The notes: generated by a model from the letters alone, not told the origin. A DNA stretch of 64,000 nt from Alloscardovia venturai (GCF_042676605.1 NZ_JBHTHQ010000013.1:1-64000), one strand, 5' to 3'; positions 42,292-52,018 are shown, counted from the first letter of the stretch. Program-made: numbers and translations.

Positions 42292-44718
42292 ATGAAGTTC
42301 GATGAATTGAGGCCGACGATGGTAAATACTCCAATGGATGCAACCACCCGTACACAATTGCACACAGACTCAGGCGCAGTCTACGTTTCTAATGGTGTCT
42401 GCGCTGAAGATAAGGAAGTGTCGTTGTACACTCTCGAAAACGGCGGCGTGGCGATTACTTTGGCAAAGTATGACAATCAACTTCCTCGCATTGTGTACTG
42501 GGGAAGGTCTTATGAGCACATGGCGAGTGCTGAGCTTGAAGGAACGAAGCAGCTCTATCACGTCTTGAATCCTCAGCGTGTGTCTGGCGGATTGGACTAC
42601 ACGGCATTTCCTTCTGTCCTTCCTACTCAGTCTGAATCATGGCTTGGTGCCCCGCGTTTTACCGTCAGTCGTGATGGCAGGGAAATTTTTTGCCACTTCG
42701 TCGTTAAGACCGTAGAAGTAAATACTGATGGTCAGATAGTGGATGCTTTTTCTGATTTGGCGCGCTCTTTAGCGGGTATGAGCGAAGAGGACGTAGAAAG
42801 AGCCGAGCAAGAGAGCACGACCTATCCAAAGAACGCGAAATTAGTACCAAACATCGTTATGGTCGCCGAGGATGACGAGCAGGGCGTACGATTGACATGG
42901 CAGATGCAGCTTCTCGATGCTGGTCTTGTACGTCAGCGTGCTACTGTATCTAACACCGACAGCGCAAGAGCAAATACTGTTCTTTCTGTGCGTACTTTGG
43001 AACTTGCTTATCCTGTCCCCTCTACTGCGCGTGAAATCTTGACCACTGCCGGGCATCATTTGCGTGAGCGTCATCCGCAGCGTCAAGAAATTACGAACGG
43101 TCGCTATGAGAAGATTAGCCGTGTGGGGCGTTCGGGCTTCGATGCCACATTACTTTTAACTGTCGGCCCGCGTGGTTTTGACTTCGAGCATGGCGAGGTT
43201 TACTCCACTCACGTAGGCTGGTCAGGAAATTCAGTCATCGCCGTAGAGCAAAACACGTATACGCTGCCAATCATTGGTGGCGGTGAGCGTTTGTATGCAG
43301 GTGAGGTAAGTCTTCACGCGGGGACAGACGAATCGTATACATCTCCGTGGGTATATGGTGCCAACGGTGAGGGGCTGAACGAAGTTGCGGCACGTTTCCA
43401 CATTTTTGTCCGCGAACTTCATCCTAACCTGAAGACCAAGCCACGTCCAGTAATTTTAAACACCTGGGAAGCGGTATATTTCAAACATAATTTCGAGACT
43501 CTGCGTCAGCTTGCTGACCGCGCTGCTGAGGCGGGTGTAGAGCGTTTTGTCGTCGATGATGGATGGTTCGGCAGCAGACGCGACGACACATCGGGCTTGG
43601 GGGACTGGTATGTGTCCAAAGAAGTATGGCCAGAAGGGTTGGTGCCTCTGGCTGATTACGTTCATGGTAAGGGTATGGAATTTGGTCTATGGTTTGAACC
43701 TGAAATGGTCAACATGGACTCAGATGTAGCTCGAGCTCACCCTGATTGGATATTGTCTCCGACGGACAACCGTTTGCCAGTACAAGGTCGCTCGCAGCAA
43801 GTACTCGACTTATCAAATCCTCAAGCTGTTCGATACGTTTTTGATGCAATGGACACGCTCGTCGACGAAATTGGTATCGATTACATCAAGTGGGATCATA
43901 ATAAGCTCGTCACCGAGCCGGCGTCTCCATATAATGACTATGCTCCTGTCCAGCGTAAACAAGTCGAAGCAGTATATGCTATCTTTGACGCGCTTAAACT
44001 CAAACACAATGGTCTCGAAATTGAATCGTGCTCTTCGGGCGGTGGTCGCATCGATTTGGGCATACTTGAACGTGCAGACCGTGTGTGGACTTCGGATTGC
44101 GTAGATCCAGTAGAGCGTGCAGATATTCAGCGATACACCTCGCTACTCGTTCCTGAAAGCATGATGGGCGAACATATAGGCGCTTCTCCAGCGCATTCTA
44201 CCCAGCGCGCTACTTCGCTTTCAATGCGTGCAGCGACTGCTCTGTTTGGACACTTGGGCATTGAATGGAATCTGAATATTCAAGAGCAAAAAGACCTTGA
44301 CGAGCTTGCCCGATGGGTGGCATTGTATAAGGAATCGCGCTCTTGGGCATCTGATGGTATCACTGTTCACGGCGACAATATCGACGATTCTGTACGACTC
44401 GATGGAGTTGTAGCGCGTGACGGTTCTCGTGCCATGTATCGTTTCGCACAGGTTCGTACGTCGATGCACTATCCAGCGGTTCCAGTGCGTCTGCCTGGTC
44501 TTGATAATCGGGCACTTTATCGTATTCGCCCTGTAGATGTCCAACGTGAATTAACGAGCGAAGAGACGAATGCTCAGTCCCCACTATTGTGGTGGACGGC
44601 AGAGGGTGTCGTAGTGTCAGGAGCAGCATTGCATAACTTTGGTGTGCGTCCACCGCAATTGAACCCTGCACAAGCAGTAGTCTTCGAAGTCGAGCGCATG
44701 GAAAGCGTAGAGAAGTAA
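42292..44718 (+). CDS. Alpha-galactosidase, glycoside hydrolase family 36
   Basis: An 808-residue GH36 enzyme that releases galactose from raffinose, stachyose and melibiose. It has the N-terminal beta-sandwich, then the TIM barrel with FVVDDGWFGSRRDD, the nucleophile in YIKWDHNK and the acid/base Asp in SDCVDPVERADIQRYT. FGLWFEPEMV is also typical. No signal peptide, so it is cytoplasmic, consistent with uptake of intact oligosaccharides. The start could be ATG 42292 or 42319 (the latter has TTGAGG upstream). It is 2 bases before the regulator gene, and an operator lies on its promoter. Confidence 0.94.
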   Translation: MKFDELRPTMVNTPMDATTRTQLHTDSGAVYVSNGVCAEDKEVSLYTLENGGVAITLAKYDNQLPRIVYWGRSYEHMASAELEGTKQLYHVLNPQRVSGGLDYTAFPSVLPTQSESWLGAPRFTVSRDGREIFCHFVVKTVEVNTDGQIVDAFSDLARSLAGMSEEDVERAEQESTTYPKNAKLVPNIVMVAEDDEQGVRLTWQMQLLDAGLVRQRATVSNTDSARANTVLSVRTLELAYPVPSTAREILTTAGHHLRERHPQRQEITNGRYEKISRVGRSGFDATLLLTVGPRGFDFEHGEVYSTHVGWSGNSVIAVEQNTYTLPIIGGGERLYAGEVSLHAGTDESYTSPWVYGANGEGLNEVAARFHIFVRELHPNLKTKPRPVILNTWEAVYFKHNFETLRQLADRAAEAGVERFVVDDGWFGSRRDDTSGLGDWYVSKEVWPEGLVPLADYVHGKGMEFGLWFEPEMVNMDSDVARAHPDWILSPTDNRLPVQGRSQQVLDLSNPQAVRYVFDAMDTLVDEIGIDYIKWDHNKLVTEPASPYNDYAPVQRKQVEAVYAIFDALKLKHNGLEIESCSSGGGRIDLGILERADRVWTSDCVDPVERADIQRYTSLLVPESMMGEHIGASPAHSTQRATSLSMRAATALFGHLGIEWNLNIQEQKDLDELARWVALYKESRSWASDGITVHGDNIDDSVRLDGVVARDGSRAMYRFAQVRTSMHYPAVPVRLPGLDNRALYRIRPVDVQRELTSEETNAQSPLLWWTAEGVVVSGAALHNFGVRPPQLNPAQAVVFEVERMESVEK

Positions 44719-44720
44719 AT

Positions 44721-45866
44721 ATGGCAGGCATTCGTGACGTTGCCAAGAAAGCAGGTGTCTCTACCAGCACAGTTTCCTTGGTTATTAACAGCAGTGGTTA
44801 CGTGTCTGACAAAATGCGTGCACGTGTGACTGCTGCTATGGAAGAGCTTAATTACATTCCTAACGATTTAGCAAAGAACCTTTATCGAGGTCGCACAAAT
44901 ACAGTAGGCGTCATTATGCCTACCTTGCAGCATCCTTTCTTTGCTACGCTCGCTGGGCGCATCCAGCACTATCTTGACACGCAGGGATTGCATGCGATTT
45001 TGTGCTCCACGGCTGACCAGCAGACAGGGGAAACGCAATATGTCGACATGCTTCAGCGTCATACGCTAGACGCTGTCATCATGGGTTCGCATTCCACCTT
45101 GAGTCAGGAATATTGGGAGTCCATCAAGCGCCCTGTGGTCGCTTTCGATCGTTATCTGTGTGACTTCATTCCTACTGTGGGAGGTGACCATATCACAGGT
45201 GGGCGGCTGGTCGCTAAAAAACTTATCGATACAGGCGTACAGCATGTAGTTCATATCGGCGGTCCGCGTGGGCGCTATCATGACCGTGCTCGCGGCGAAC
45301 AGTTGCTCAACGCTCGTGAACTAAGCTCTCGTCCTGATAGTTCATTCCCGACAGTGCGCTATCAGCTCGTCTTGGAGGATGAGTTACATGCCGCGGGGAT
45401 TGAGACAAACTTTGTGACTGTGGAAGATTTGAGCGATTTGGATCTGTTTCATAAAGCTGCCTCTGCCGTTTTTGATGACTACAGTGATGTGGATGCTGTA
45501 GTCGCCCCAGATTTAGCGGCTGCGGCGGTGATTCAGGAAGCACGTCGCAGGGGAACTCGTATCCCAGAAGACATGCAGGTCATCGCTTATGATGGCACAT
45601 ATGTGACGACTTTTGCTGGTCAGCAAATCAGTGCTGTCGTGCAGAATCTCGATGAGACAGCTCGTCGTCTTGTAGTGCACACGATGGATGAAATCGAGCG
45701 CTATGAGAAGATTAACCGTGGCGACGGAGACATGGCGCAAAGTGTCGAAAGTGTAAGCAATGAACACCGCAATTATGTGTCTGTCTTTGATACAGAGTCA
45801 GGCGTGCCGTATCGCTTTGATGCTGTAAAGCTCGAATATGTAGAGCGTGAGACGACGAAACATTAA
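44721..45866 (+). CDS. LacI family transcriptional regulator of the sugar cluster
   Basis: A 381-residue regulator. The N-terminal helix-turn-helix and hinge (IRDVAKKAGVSTSTVSLVIN, then YIPNDLAKNL) is followed by a periplasmic-binding-like effector domain (VGVIMPTLQHPFF, VVAFDRYL). It is cotranscribed with the alpha-galactosidase and flanked by sucrose phosphorylase. Four near-identical operator sequences in the cluster are its probable targets; the inducer may be sucrose, raffinose or a derived sugar. Confidence 0.93.
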   Translation: MAGIRDVAKKAGVSTSTVSLVINSSGYVSDKMRARVTAAMEELNYIPNDLAKNLYRGRTNTVGVIMPTLQHPFFATLAGRIQHYLDTQGLHAILCSTADQQTGETQYVDMLQRHTLDAVIMGSHSTLSQEYWESIKRPVVAFDRYLCDFIPTVGGDHITGGRLVAKKLIDTGVQHVVHIGGPRGRYHDRARGEQLLNARELSSRPDSSFPTVRYQLVLEDELHAAGIETNFVTVEDLSDLDLFHKAASAVFDDYSDVDAVVAPDLAAAAVIQEARRRGTRIPEDMQVIAYDGTYVTTFAGQQISAVVQNLDETARRLVVHTMDEIERYEKINRGDGDMAQSVESVSNEHRNYVSVFDTESGVPYRFDAVKLEYVERETTKH

Positions 45867-45983
45867 GCGAGCAAAACTCGTGCTACGTGGCGTGCATCAA
45901 ATCACAGAGTGATATTAAAACGCTCATGGGATTGCACTATAGCATTATTACGTTATTAAGTTATCACGTTGTGTTGTGTTACG

Positions 45984-46012
45984 TTGCGCTCATCAAACGG
46001 GTTCGATATACT
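45984..46012 (+). promoter_or_regulatory. Promoter and LacI-type operator (site B) of sucrose phosphorylase
   Basis: The -35 TTGCGC (45984-45989) and -10 TATACT (46007-46012) are 17 bases apart. The operator TCAAACGGGTTCGA (45993-46006) fills most of the spacer and touches the -10, so binding would block RNA polymerase. Confidence 0.75.
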
Positions 46013-46050
46013 GATAATACGGAAAAATAACAAGTCAGGCTGGAGGTCTG

Positions 46051-47553
46051 ATGAAGAACAAAGTTCAGTTGATTACCTATGCTGACCGTCTTGGCGACGG
46101 CACATTGGAATCCATGACCGAAAATCTACGCAAGCACTTTGATGGTGTGTACGAAGGCGTACACATTTTGCCTTTCTTCACACCTTTCGACGGTGCTGAT
46201 GCAGGTTTTGACCCTGTAGATCATACTCAGGTAGATCCACGATTGGGAAGTTGGGACGATGTCGCAGAGCTTTCCAAGACTCATGACATCATGGTGGACA
46301 CTATCGTCAATCACATGTCATGGGAGTCCAAGCAGTTCCAAGACGTCATGGCGAAAGGCGAAGAGTCCGAATATTATCCAATGTTCCTGACCATGTCTTC
46401 TGTTTTCCCTGATGGTGTGACGGAGGAAGATTTGACGAAGATTTACCGTCCTCGTCCGGGTCTGCCTTTCACTCATTACACTTTGGGTGGCAAGACCCAC
46501 CTGGTGTGGACGACCTTCACTCCTCAGCAGGTGGATATTGATACGGATTCTGAAATGGGATGGAACTACTTGCTGTCTATCTTGGATCAGCTTGCTAAGT
46601 CTCATGTATCTCAGATTCGCCTTGATGCTGTGGGCTATGGCGCCAAGGAAAAGAATTCCTCATGCTTCATGACTCCTAAGACTTTCAAGCTCATCGAGCG
46701 CATTAAGGAAGAGGGCGCAAAGCGTGGTCTTGAAACTCTCATTGAGGTTCATTCCCACTATCAGAAGCAGGTCGAAATCGCATCTAAGGTAGATCGCGTC
46801 TATGATTTTGCTATTCCAGGTTTGCTCTTGCATGCTCTCGAGTTTGGCAAGACTGATTCCTTGGCTAAGTGGATTGACGTACGTCCAAATAATGCGGTGA
46901 ACGTACTTGATACTCATGACGGCATTGGCGTCATCGACATCGGTTCTGATCAGATGGACCGCTCCAAGTTGGGCCTCGTACCGGATCCTGAAGTTGATGC
47001 TCTTGTAGAATCCATCCATCGTAATTCCAACGGCGAATCTGCAGAGGCGACGGGGGCTGCAGCGTCCAACTTGGACCTCTATCAGGTCAATTCCACGTAC
47101 TATTCTGCGCTCGGATGTGATGATCAGAAGTATATTGCAGCTCGCGCGGTGCAGTTCTTCATGCCAGGTGTACCTCAGGTTTACTATGTTGGTGCTCTTG
47201 CAGGCAAGAATGACATGGAACTCTTGAAGCGCACAAACGTAGGTCGCGATATCAATCGTCATTACTACTCCAGCGCTGAGGTAGAACAGGAAGTACAGCG
47301 TCCAGTCGTTAAGGCTCTGAACGCTTTGGGTCGTTTCCGTAACACCTTATCTGCATTCGATGGTGACTTCTCCTTCTCAAACGAGAATGGCGTTCTGACC
47401 ATGACATGGGCAGATGATACAACTTCTACCACGCTTACTTTCGCTCCAAAAGCCGGCTCTAACGGTGCTTCTGTAGCAAGCTTGGCATGGAAAGACGCGG
47501 CAGGAGAGCATTTCACTGACGATTTGATTGCACAGCCGCCAGTGGTTGCTTAA
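46051..47553 (+). CDS. scrP: Sucrose phosphorylase (GH13_18)
   Basis: A 500-residue enzyme that splits sucrose with phosphate into glucose 1-phosphate and fructose, saving ATP. Near-identical in layout to the bifidobacterial enzyme: start KNKVQLITYADRLGDGTL, the nucleophile Asp in IRLDAVGYGAK, the acid/base Glu in LIEVHSHY and the stabilising Asp in LDTHDGIGV. A GAGGTCTG lies just before the ATG. It has its own operator-controlled promoter and is followed by a terminator-like hairpin. Confidence 0.97.
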   Translation: MKNKVQLITYADRLGDGTLESMTENLRKHFDGVYEGVHILPFFTPFDGADAGFDPVDHTQVDPRLGSWDDVAELSKTHDIMVDTIVNHMSWESKQFQDVMAKGEESEYYPMFLTMSSVFPDGVTEEDLTKIYRPRPGLPFTHYTLGGKTHLVWTTFTPQQVDIDTDSEMGWNYLLSILDQLAKSHVSQIRLDAVGYGAKEKNSSCFMTPKTFKLIERIKEEGAKRGLETLIEVHSHYQKQVEIASKVDRVYDFAIPGLLLHALEFGKTDSLAKWIDVRPNNAVNVLDTHDGIGVIDIGSDQMDRSKLGLVPDPEVDALVESIHRNSNGESAEATGAAASNLDLYQVNSTYYSALGCDDQKYIAARAVQFFMPGVPQVYYVGALAGKNDMELLKRTNVGRDINRHYYSSAEVEQEVQRPVVKALNALGRFRNTLSAFDGDFSFSNENGVLTMTWADDTTSTTLTFAPKAGSNGASVASLAWKDAAGEHFTDDLIAQPPVVA

Positions 47554-47634
47554 AAGCTTCTAGCTCTCAGAAGTTTACGAGAGCCTTACGTGGAAGTGTT
47601 GTAATCTGCTTAAGACGCATGGGCAAACATATAT

Positions 47635-47670
47635 AAAGAGTTTCACTCGAAAGGGTGAAGCTCTTTCTTT
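47635..47670 (+). terminator. Terminator of sucrose phosphorylase
   Basis: AAAGAGTTTCACTC (47635-47648) pairs, with two G-U pairs, with GGGTGAAGCTCTTT (47653-47666) across a GAAA loop; CTTTC follows. Confidence 0.75.
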
Positions 47671-47824
47671 CTATGAAGCATGAAGATTTGCGAGGGAAAT
47701 ACAAAGGGTAACATCTGTTAACTGCGCTCGCTACACTCGAAAGAGGATTAACGGTATTCTTGCGCTGACATGATGCATGCAACCAACGTATGATTTTTAC
47801 CAGACCAATCAGGGGAGATGACAT

Positions 47825-48499
47825 ATGAACGGATTCTTTAACCAGAAAAACTGGTTTTATCAAGCGATGGGAACGCTTTTTGACCTCGTCGTGCTCAACG
47901 TTGTAACCCTTATCGTTTCTCTCCCGATTTTTACTGCTGGTGCGGCTCTTACATCGCTTCATTATGTTTTGTGGCGTACGGTGCGAGGTGAAGACGGCCC
48001 GCTACTGCGTATGTATTTCCAATCATTTAAGGAGAATTTCAAGCAAGTTACTTCCGTGTGGCTCGTCATGATAGTACTTGCCTTTATCGGTGGGGCCGAT
48101 GTGTATTTTGACATGCACATGCAGAAATTTATCCCTAGCGCTTCTCGCGTGATGCAGCTTGCCTTTATAGCTCTCGTGGCTATTGTCACAGTTGTGGCCG
48201 TAGCAATAGTGCAGTGGTATACCATTCTTGCGTCACGATATACCAATACGAATCGGGTACATCTCAAGAATGCAGTGCTGATATCTTTGGGATACTTTCC
48301 ACAGACGCTGGGTATGCTTATCTTGCTTATGGGCACGGCTATTGCTGCTGCCGCTTTCTACTCTTATGCGCTTATCCCCATGGTGATTCTCGGCGTCAGT
48401 CTCCCCCAATATTTATGCGCGCTCATATATACGACAGTTTTTAAGAAATTAGATGGAGAAACAGGAAGCGACGGTGAAACTGGTCGAGATAAGCGGTAG
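47825..48499 (+). CDS. DUF624/YesL family membrane protein
   Basis: A 224-residue protein with five to six predicted helices. The start FYQAMGTLFDLVVLNVVTLIVSLPIFTAG is the DUF624 (YesL) hallmark. Such proteins are regularly found with sugar ABC importers of unknown mechanism. Here it sits directly before the binding protein. AGGGGAG lies 8 bases before the ATG. The C-terminal tail is polar (DGETGSDGETGRDKR). Confidence 0.82.
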   Translation: MNGFFNQKNWFYQAMGTLFDLVVLNVVTLIVSLPIFTAGAALTSLHYVLWRTVRGEDGPLLRMYFQSFKENFKQVTSVWLVMIVLAFIGGADVYFDMHMQKFIPSASRVMQLAFIALVAIVTVVAVAIVQWYTILASRYTNTNRVHLKNAVLISLGYFPQTLGMLILLMGTAIAAAAFYSYALIPMVILGVSLPQYLCALIYTTVFKKLDGETGSDGETGRDKR

Positions 48500-48567
48500 G
48501 AGCTAACTCGCCGGAGTACATTTTCTTCCCTGCAAGAGAGTCAAGTGTGACGAAAGTGTGTCGCGTG

Positions 48568-48607
48568 TCGAACGGGTTTGACATATCGAACGGGTTCGCG
48601 TTAAAAT
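48568..48607 (+). promoter_or_regulatory. Promoter with two LacI-type operators (sites C1, C2) of the sugar ABC importer
   Basis: The perfect -35 TTGACA (48578-48583) and -10 TAAAAT (48602-48607) are 18 bases apart. Operator C1 (48568-48581) covers the -35; operator C2 TCGAACGGGTTCGC (48586-48599) fills the spacer. The sites lie 18 bases apart centre to centre. Strong basal promoter with tight repression is expected. Confidence 0.82.
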
Positions 48608-48685
48608 TGCAAGTACTTCCCTCGGGAAGCGCGATGATGCGTGAATATTCTGTTTCTCGTCGACGAGAAACGGTTAGGAGAGAAA

Positions 48686-49963
48686 ATGAAAAATTGGAAA
48701 CGATGGACCGCAGCACTTGCAGCAACAGTGATGTCCGTTGGAATGCTTGCAGCATGTGGCAACAACGGTGGTAGCGGTGAGACGAAGATTACTATCTTCA
48801 ATTCCAAGTCTGAAATTCAGTCACAGCTTGAAGACCTTGCTGAGACTTATGGTGATGAGCATAATGTAGACGTTCAAGTCTACTACTCTTCCGATACGGT
48901 TTCTTCCCATTTGGCTACAAAATATGCATCCAACAATCCATACACCATTTCTATGGTTGATGCAAAGGATGTTTACTCCCTCGCTAAGGAGCACGCAATC
49001 GACTTGAGCGATCAGGACTGGGTTAAGGACACTGACCAGGCTATCGCAATCGACGGTAAGACTTACGGTTTCCCAGTTTCTATCGAAGCTCGTGGCCTTA
49101 TCTACAATGCAGACGCTATCAAGAAGGTTACTGGTAAGGAATTCAAGCCAGAATCCATCAAGACCACCGACGATTTGAAGCAGCTCATTGCTGATTTGAA
49201 GGCTGGCGGTATGGAGTCTCCAGTAGGCGTAATGAAGGAAGACTGGTCCCTCGCAGGCCACTACCTCCCACAGGTTTATGAGATGCAGGCGGATCCAACT
49301 GCGTTCATCAAGTCTCTTCACGAGGGTTATGATTTGAACTCTGATGCACGTTGGAACTCTTTGATGGACACCTTCGATGTTTTGAAGGACAACAACTACG
49401 CAAAGGGTGACAAGGCTATCTCTGCAGAGCGCGAAGTTACTGAGCAGAAGCTCGCAACTGGTGAAATTGCTTTGATGTTTGGCGGTAACTGGGACTGGGC
49501 AGTTTTGAACCAGTACGAGCCAACCAAGAACATGGGTATGATGGCTGTTCCACAGAACGACACTTCTAACGACGTAGAAGGCAAGATGCTCGGTGGCGGT
49601 TCTAAGTACTTCTTCATCGATTCTTCTAAGAACACTTCCGCAGCTCAGCAGAAGGCTGCTAAGGAATTCCTCCAGTGGCTTGCTGAGAACAAGGATGGTC
49701 AGAAGTGGGTTGTTGACCAAGCGCACCTCGTTTCCCCGTTCAAGTCTAACAAGTTTGCGGTTTCTGACCCATTGGGCAAGTCTGTGAAGAAGTATGCTGA
49801 TGCTGGCTTGCTTATCAACAACTACAACTACCTGCCAGATGATCACTACTCTGTACTGGGCGCTGACTTCCAGAAGTACCTTGCGGGACAGGAGGATCGC
49901 GCAAAGCTTGCAGGTCAGATTGTGGACTACTGGAAATCGAACGATATGAAGTCAATCCAGTAA
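48686..49963 (+). CDS. Sugar ABC transporter substrate-binding lipoprotein
   Basis: A 425-residue family 1 extracellular binding protein. A signal peptide with lipobox (MLAAC, Cys about residue 24) anchors it to the outer face of the membrane. The fold motifs GLIYNADAIKKVTGKEF and the domain-closing LMFGGNWDWAVL are typical of oligosaccharide binders. GGAG lies 8 bases before ATG 48686. The frame opens upstream but the signal peptide sets the start. Its codon use looks strongly biased, which suggests high expression. Confidence 0.95.
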   Translation: MKNWKRWTAALAATVMSVGMLAACGNNGGSGETKITIFNSKSEIQSQLEDLAETYGDEHNVDVQVYYSSDTVSSHLATKYASNNPYTISMVDAKDVYSLAKEHAIDLSDQDWVKDTDQAIAIDGKTYGFPVSIEARGLIYNADAIKKVTGKEFKPESIKTTDDLKQLIADLKAGGMESPVGVMKEDWSLAGHYLPQVYEMQADPTAFIKSLHEGYDLNSDARWNSLMDTFDVLKDNNYAKGDKAISAEREVTEQKLATGEIALMFGGNWDWAVLNQYEPTKNMGMMAVPQNDTSNDVEGKMLGGGSKYFFIDSSKNTSAAQQKAAKEFLQWLAENKDGQKWVVDQAHLVSPFKSNKFAVSDPLGKSVKKYADAGLLINNYNYLPDDHYSVLGADFQKYLAGQEDRAKLAGQIVDYWKSNDMKSIQ

Positions 49964-49981
49964 CTTTAGATACTACATCCT

Positions 49982-50002
49982 GAGATATCCAATCGATATC
50001 TC
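49982..50002 (+). promoter_or_regulatory. Stem-loop between binding protein and permease genes
   Basis: GAGATATC (49982-49989) pairs with GATATCTC (49995-50002), loop CAATC, directly after the binding-protein stop. No T-run follows. Such loops often stabilise the upstream message or thin out downstream transcription, which would raise binding protein over permease. Confidence 0.5.
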
Positions 50003-50231
50003 CTCTACAAAATTCAAAACTCAAGAATAGGGCGTGCATTGAGCCGGCGATGATAACTCGCGTACTCGCGCTTGTGCTTGTGCTTATAGCGCTACTACCA
50101 GCCGGTATGTGCACGCCTTATATCTCCCACACTACTTTCCGCTGTGCTGCATAAGAAGCTATATAAACCTGACGATTTGGTAGCAGAGCTTGTGCGGCAC
50201 AAGATTTTACATTTTAGAGTTGGCGAGAGAA

Positions 50232-51110
50232 ATGAAACAAAATAAATTTTCCTATAAACTCGGGCAGTTCTTGCTGTTCGCTGGACCTGCGACGATTCTG
50301 TTTGCCGCAGTGGTCATCGTACCATTCTTCTACGGTCTCTATCTCACTTTGACAAGCTGGGATGGCGTCGCAAAAACTAAACCATTCGTAGGCTTTTCAA
50401 ATTACACGGCAGCATTTGCTGACACTGACTACTGGTCTGCGCTTGGACGCACAGCGATTTACTCGGTAATCTCCGTCGTCCTCGTCAACATTGTCGCTTT
50501 TGCCTTAGCATACCTTGTCACATCTGGCATTAAAGGACAAAACTTCTTCCGTGCGGGCTTCTTCATTCCAAACCTTATCGGCGGTATCGTCTTGGGCTAT
50601 GTCTGGAAGTTCGTCTTCAACCGTGCGTTTGTCGCAATTGGCACAGCGGTCACGGGGCATGACAGCGCATCAATTCTCGGCACGACTAACGGCGCTCTCT
50701 TTGCGCTGATTCTCGTATCTGTGTGGCAGTACGCAGGCTACATGATGTTAATTTATGTAGCAGGCTTCATGGGAGTAGATAACTCCTTAAAGGAAGCTGC
50801 TCTCATCGATGGCTGCAACAACGGTCAAGCGATGCGCAACGTTATCATTCCACTGATGCGTTCATCTTTCGTTCAGTGCATCTTCCTATCTACTACACGC
50901 TGCTTCATGGTGTACGATTTGAACCTTTCACTTACGAAGGGCGAGCCTTTCAACTCCTCTGTCATGGCAGCTATGCACGTGTACAACAAAGCATTTGTCT
51001 ATAAGAATTACGGTGTAGGTCAGGCTGAAGCGCTGATACTCTTCATTATCTGCGCTGTCATTGGTATGCTCCAGGTTTACATCGGCAAGAAGGGCGAGGT
51101 GGAAGCATAA
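50232..51110 (+). CDS. Sugar ABC transporter permease (MalF/UgpA type)
   Basis: A 292-residue permease with six helices. The EAA loop (LKEAALIDGCNNGQAMRNVI) contacts the ATPase. It begins LGQFLLFAGPATILFAAVVI. Start at ATG 50232 with GGCGAGAG upstream; the open frame begins at 50190. Its stop overlaps the next permease start by one base. A gap of 268 bases separates it from the binding protein. Confidence 0.94.
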   Translation: MKQNKFSYKLGQFLLFAGPATILFAAVVIVPFFYGLYLTLTSWDGVAKTKPFVGFSNYTAAFADTDYWSALGRTAIYSVISVVLVNIVAFALAYLVTSGIKGQNFFRAGFFIPNLIGGIVLGYVWKFVFNRAFVAIGTAVTGHDSASILGTTNGALFALILVSVWQYAGYMMLIYVAGFMGVDNSLKEAALIDGCNNGQAMRNVIIPLMRSSFVQCIFLSTTRCFMVYDLNLSLTKGEPFNSSVMAAMHVYNKAFVYKNYGVGQAEALILFIICAVIGMLQVYIGKKGEVEA

Positions 51111-52018
51111 TGGCACAGATACAGATGCAAACTCAAGCTCCTCGAAACGTACAGAGTTCTGAAAATCGCAAAGCAATAGTCCGCGCTCGCGTGGGTCATG
51201 TGCTTACCATCATTTTGCTTATCATTCTTCTCCTCGCGTTCATTTGGCCGTTCTGGATGGTACTGACGAACGCATTCAAGAGCATGAATGATATCACTGG
51301 CGAGCCGCTGAGCGTCGTGGGGTCGCATGGTTTCACTCTCACAAACTTCACCAATGCTATGCGCAAGATGCATTTCTGGCGCGTATTCGGAAACTCCGCC
51401 ATCATTACGACCTTTGCTACGATTTTGACCATTCTTCTGTCGGCAATGGCAGCATATGTCATCGTGCGTAATCCGAAGTGGGGTGCTTCCAAAGTAACGT
51501 TTGCAGCAATGGTTGCTTCCATGGTTATCCCATTCCAGGTCATCATGGTCCCATTGGTCTCCGTATATGGCGGATATCTCGGTGTCCTCAACTCGCGCAT
51601 TACTTTGATTTTGATGCACGTTGGTTTCTCTGTTTCGCTGGCAGTGTTTATGTTCCACGGAGCAATTAAGACAAATGTGCCAGTTGAGCTTGAAGAGGCC
51701 GCAGAAATTGATGGTGCTTCTAAGTGGCGTACATTCTGGACGGTCGTATTCCCGCTGCTGAAGCCTACTGCAGCAACGGTGGCGATTATCGACGCTATGG
51801 CATTCTGGAATGACTACCTACTGCCATCGCTGGTCTTGACAGATAAGAAGCTGTATACCATCCCTATCGCGACGCAGGTATTTTACGGTACATATTCCAC
51901 TGATATCGGTCTCGTCATGGCAGCGCTTCTACTTGCCATGCTCCCAATCCTTATCCTGTACCTAGCTTTGCAGCGTTTCATCGTCGCAGGCGTGACTGCA
52001 GGTGCGGTAAAGGGATAA
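51110..52018 (+). CDS. Sugar ABC transporter permease (MalG/UgpE type)
   Basis: A 302-residue permease. The family motifs are FIWPFWMVLTNAFKSMND and the EAA loop ELEEAAEIDGASKWRTFWTV. It overlaps the upstream permease by one base (TAATG). No ATPase gene is in the cluster, so a shared MsiK-type ATPase encoded elsewhere is expected, as is usual in bifidobacteria. A strong terminator follows. Confidence 0.95.
   Translation: MAQIQMQTQAPRNVQSSENRKAIVRARVGHVLTIILLIILLLAFIWPFWMVLTNAFKSMNDITGEPLSVVGSHGFTLTNFTNAMRKMHFWRVFGNSAIITTFATILTILLSAMAAYVIVRNPKWGASKVTFAAMVASMVIPFQVIMVPLVSVYGGYLGVLNSRITLILMHVGFSVSLAVFMFHGAIKTNVPVELEEAAEIDGASKWRTFWTVVFPLLKPTAATVAIIDAMAFWNDYLLPSLVLTDKKLYTIPIATQVFYGTYSTDIGLVMAALLLAMLPILILYLALQRFIVAGVTAGAVKG

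Noticed and set aside
48821..49846. 341-codon minus-strand frame opposite the binding-protein gene
   Set aside because: It is an antisense shadow created by biased codon use; no start signal or domain.
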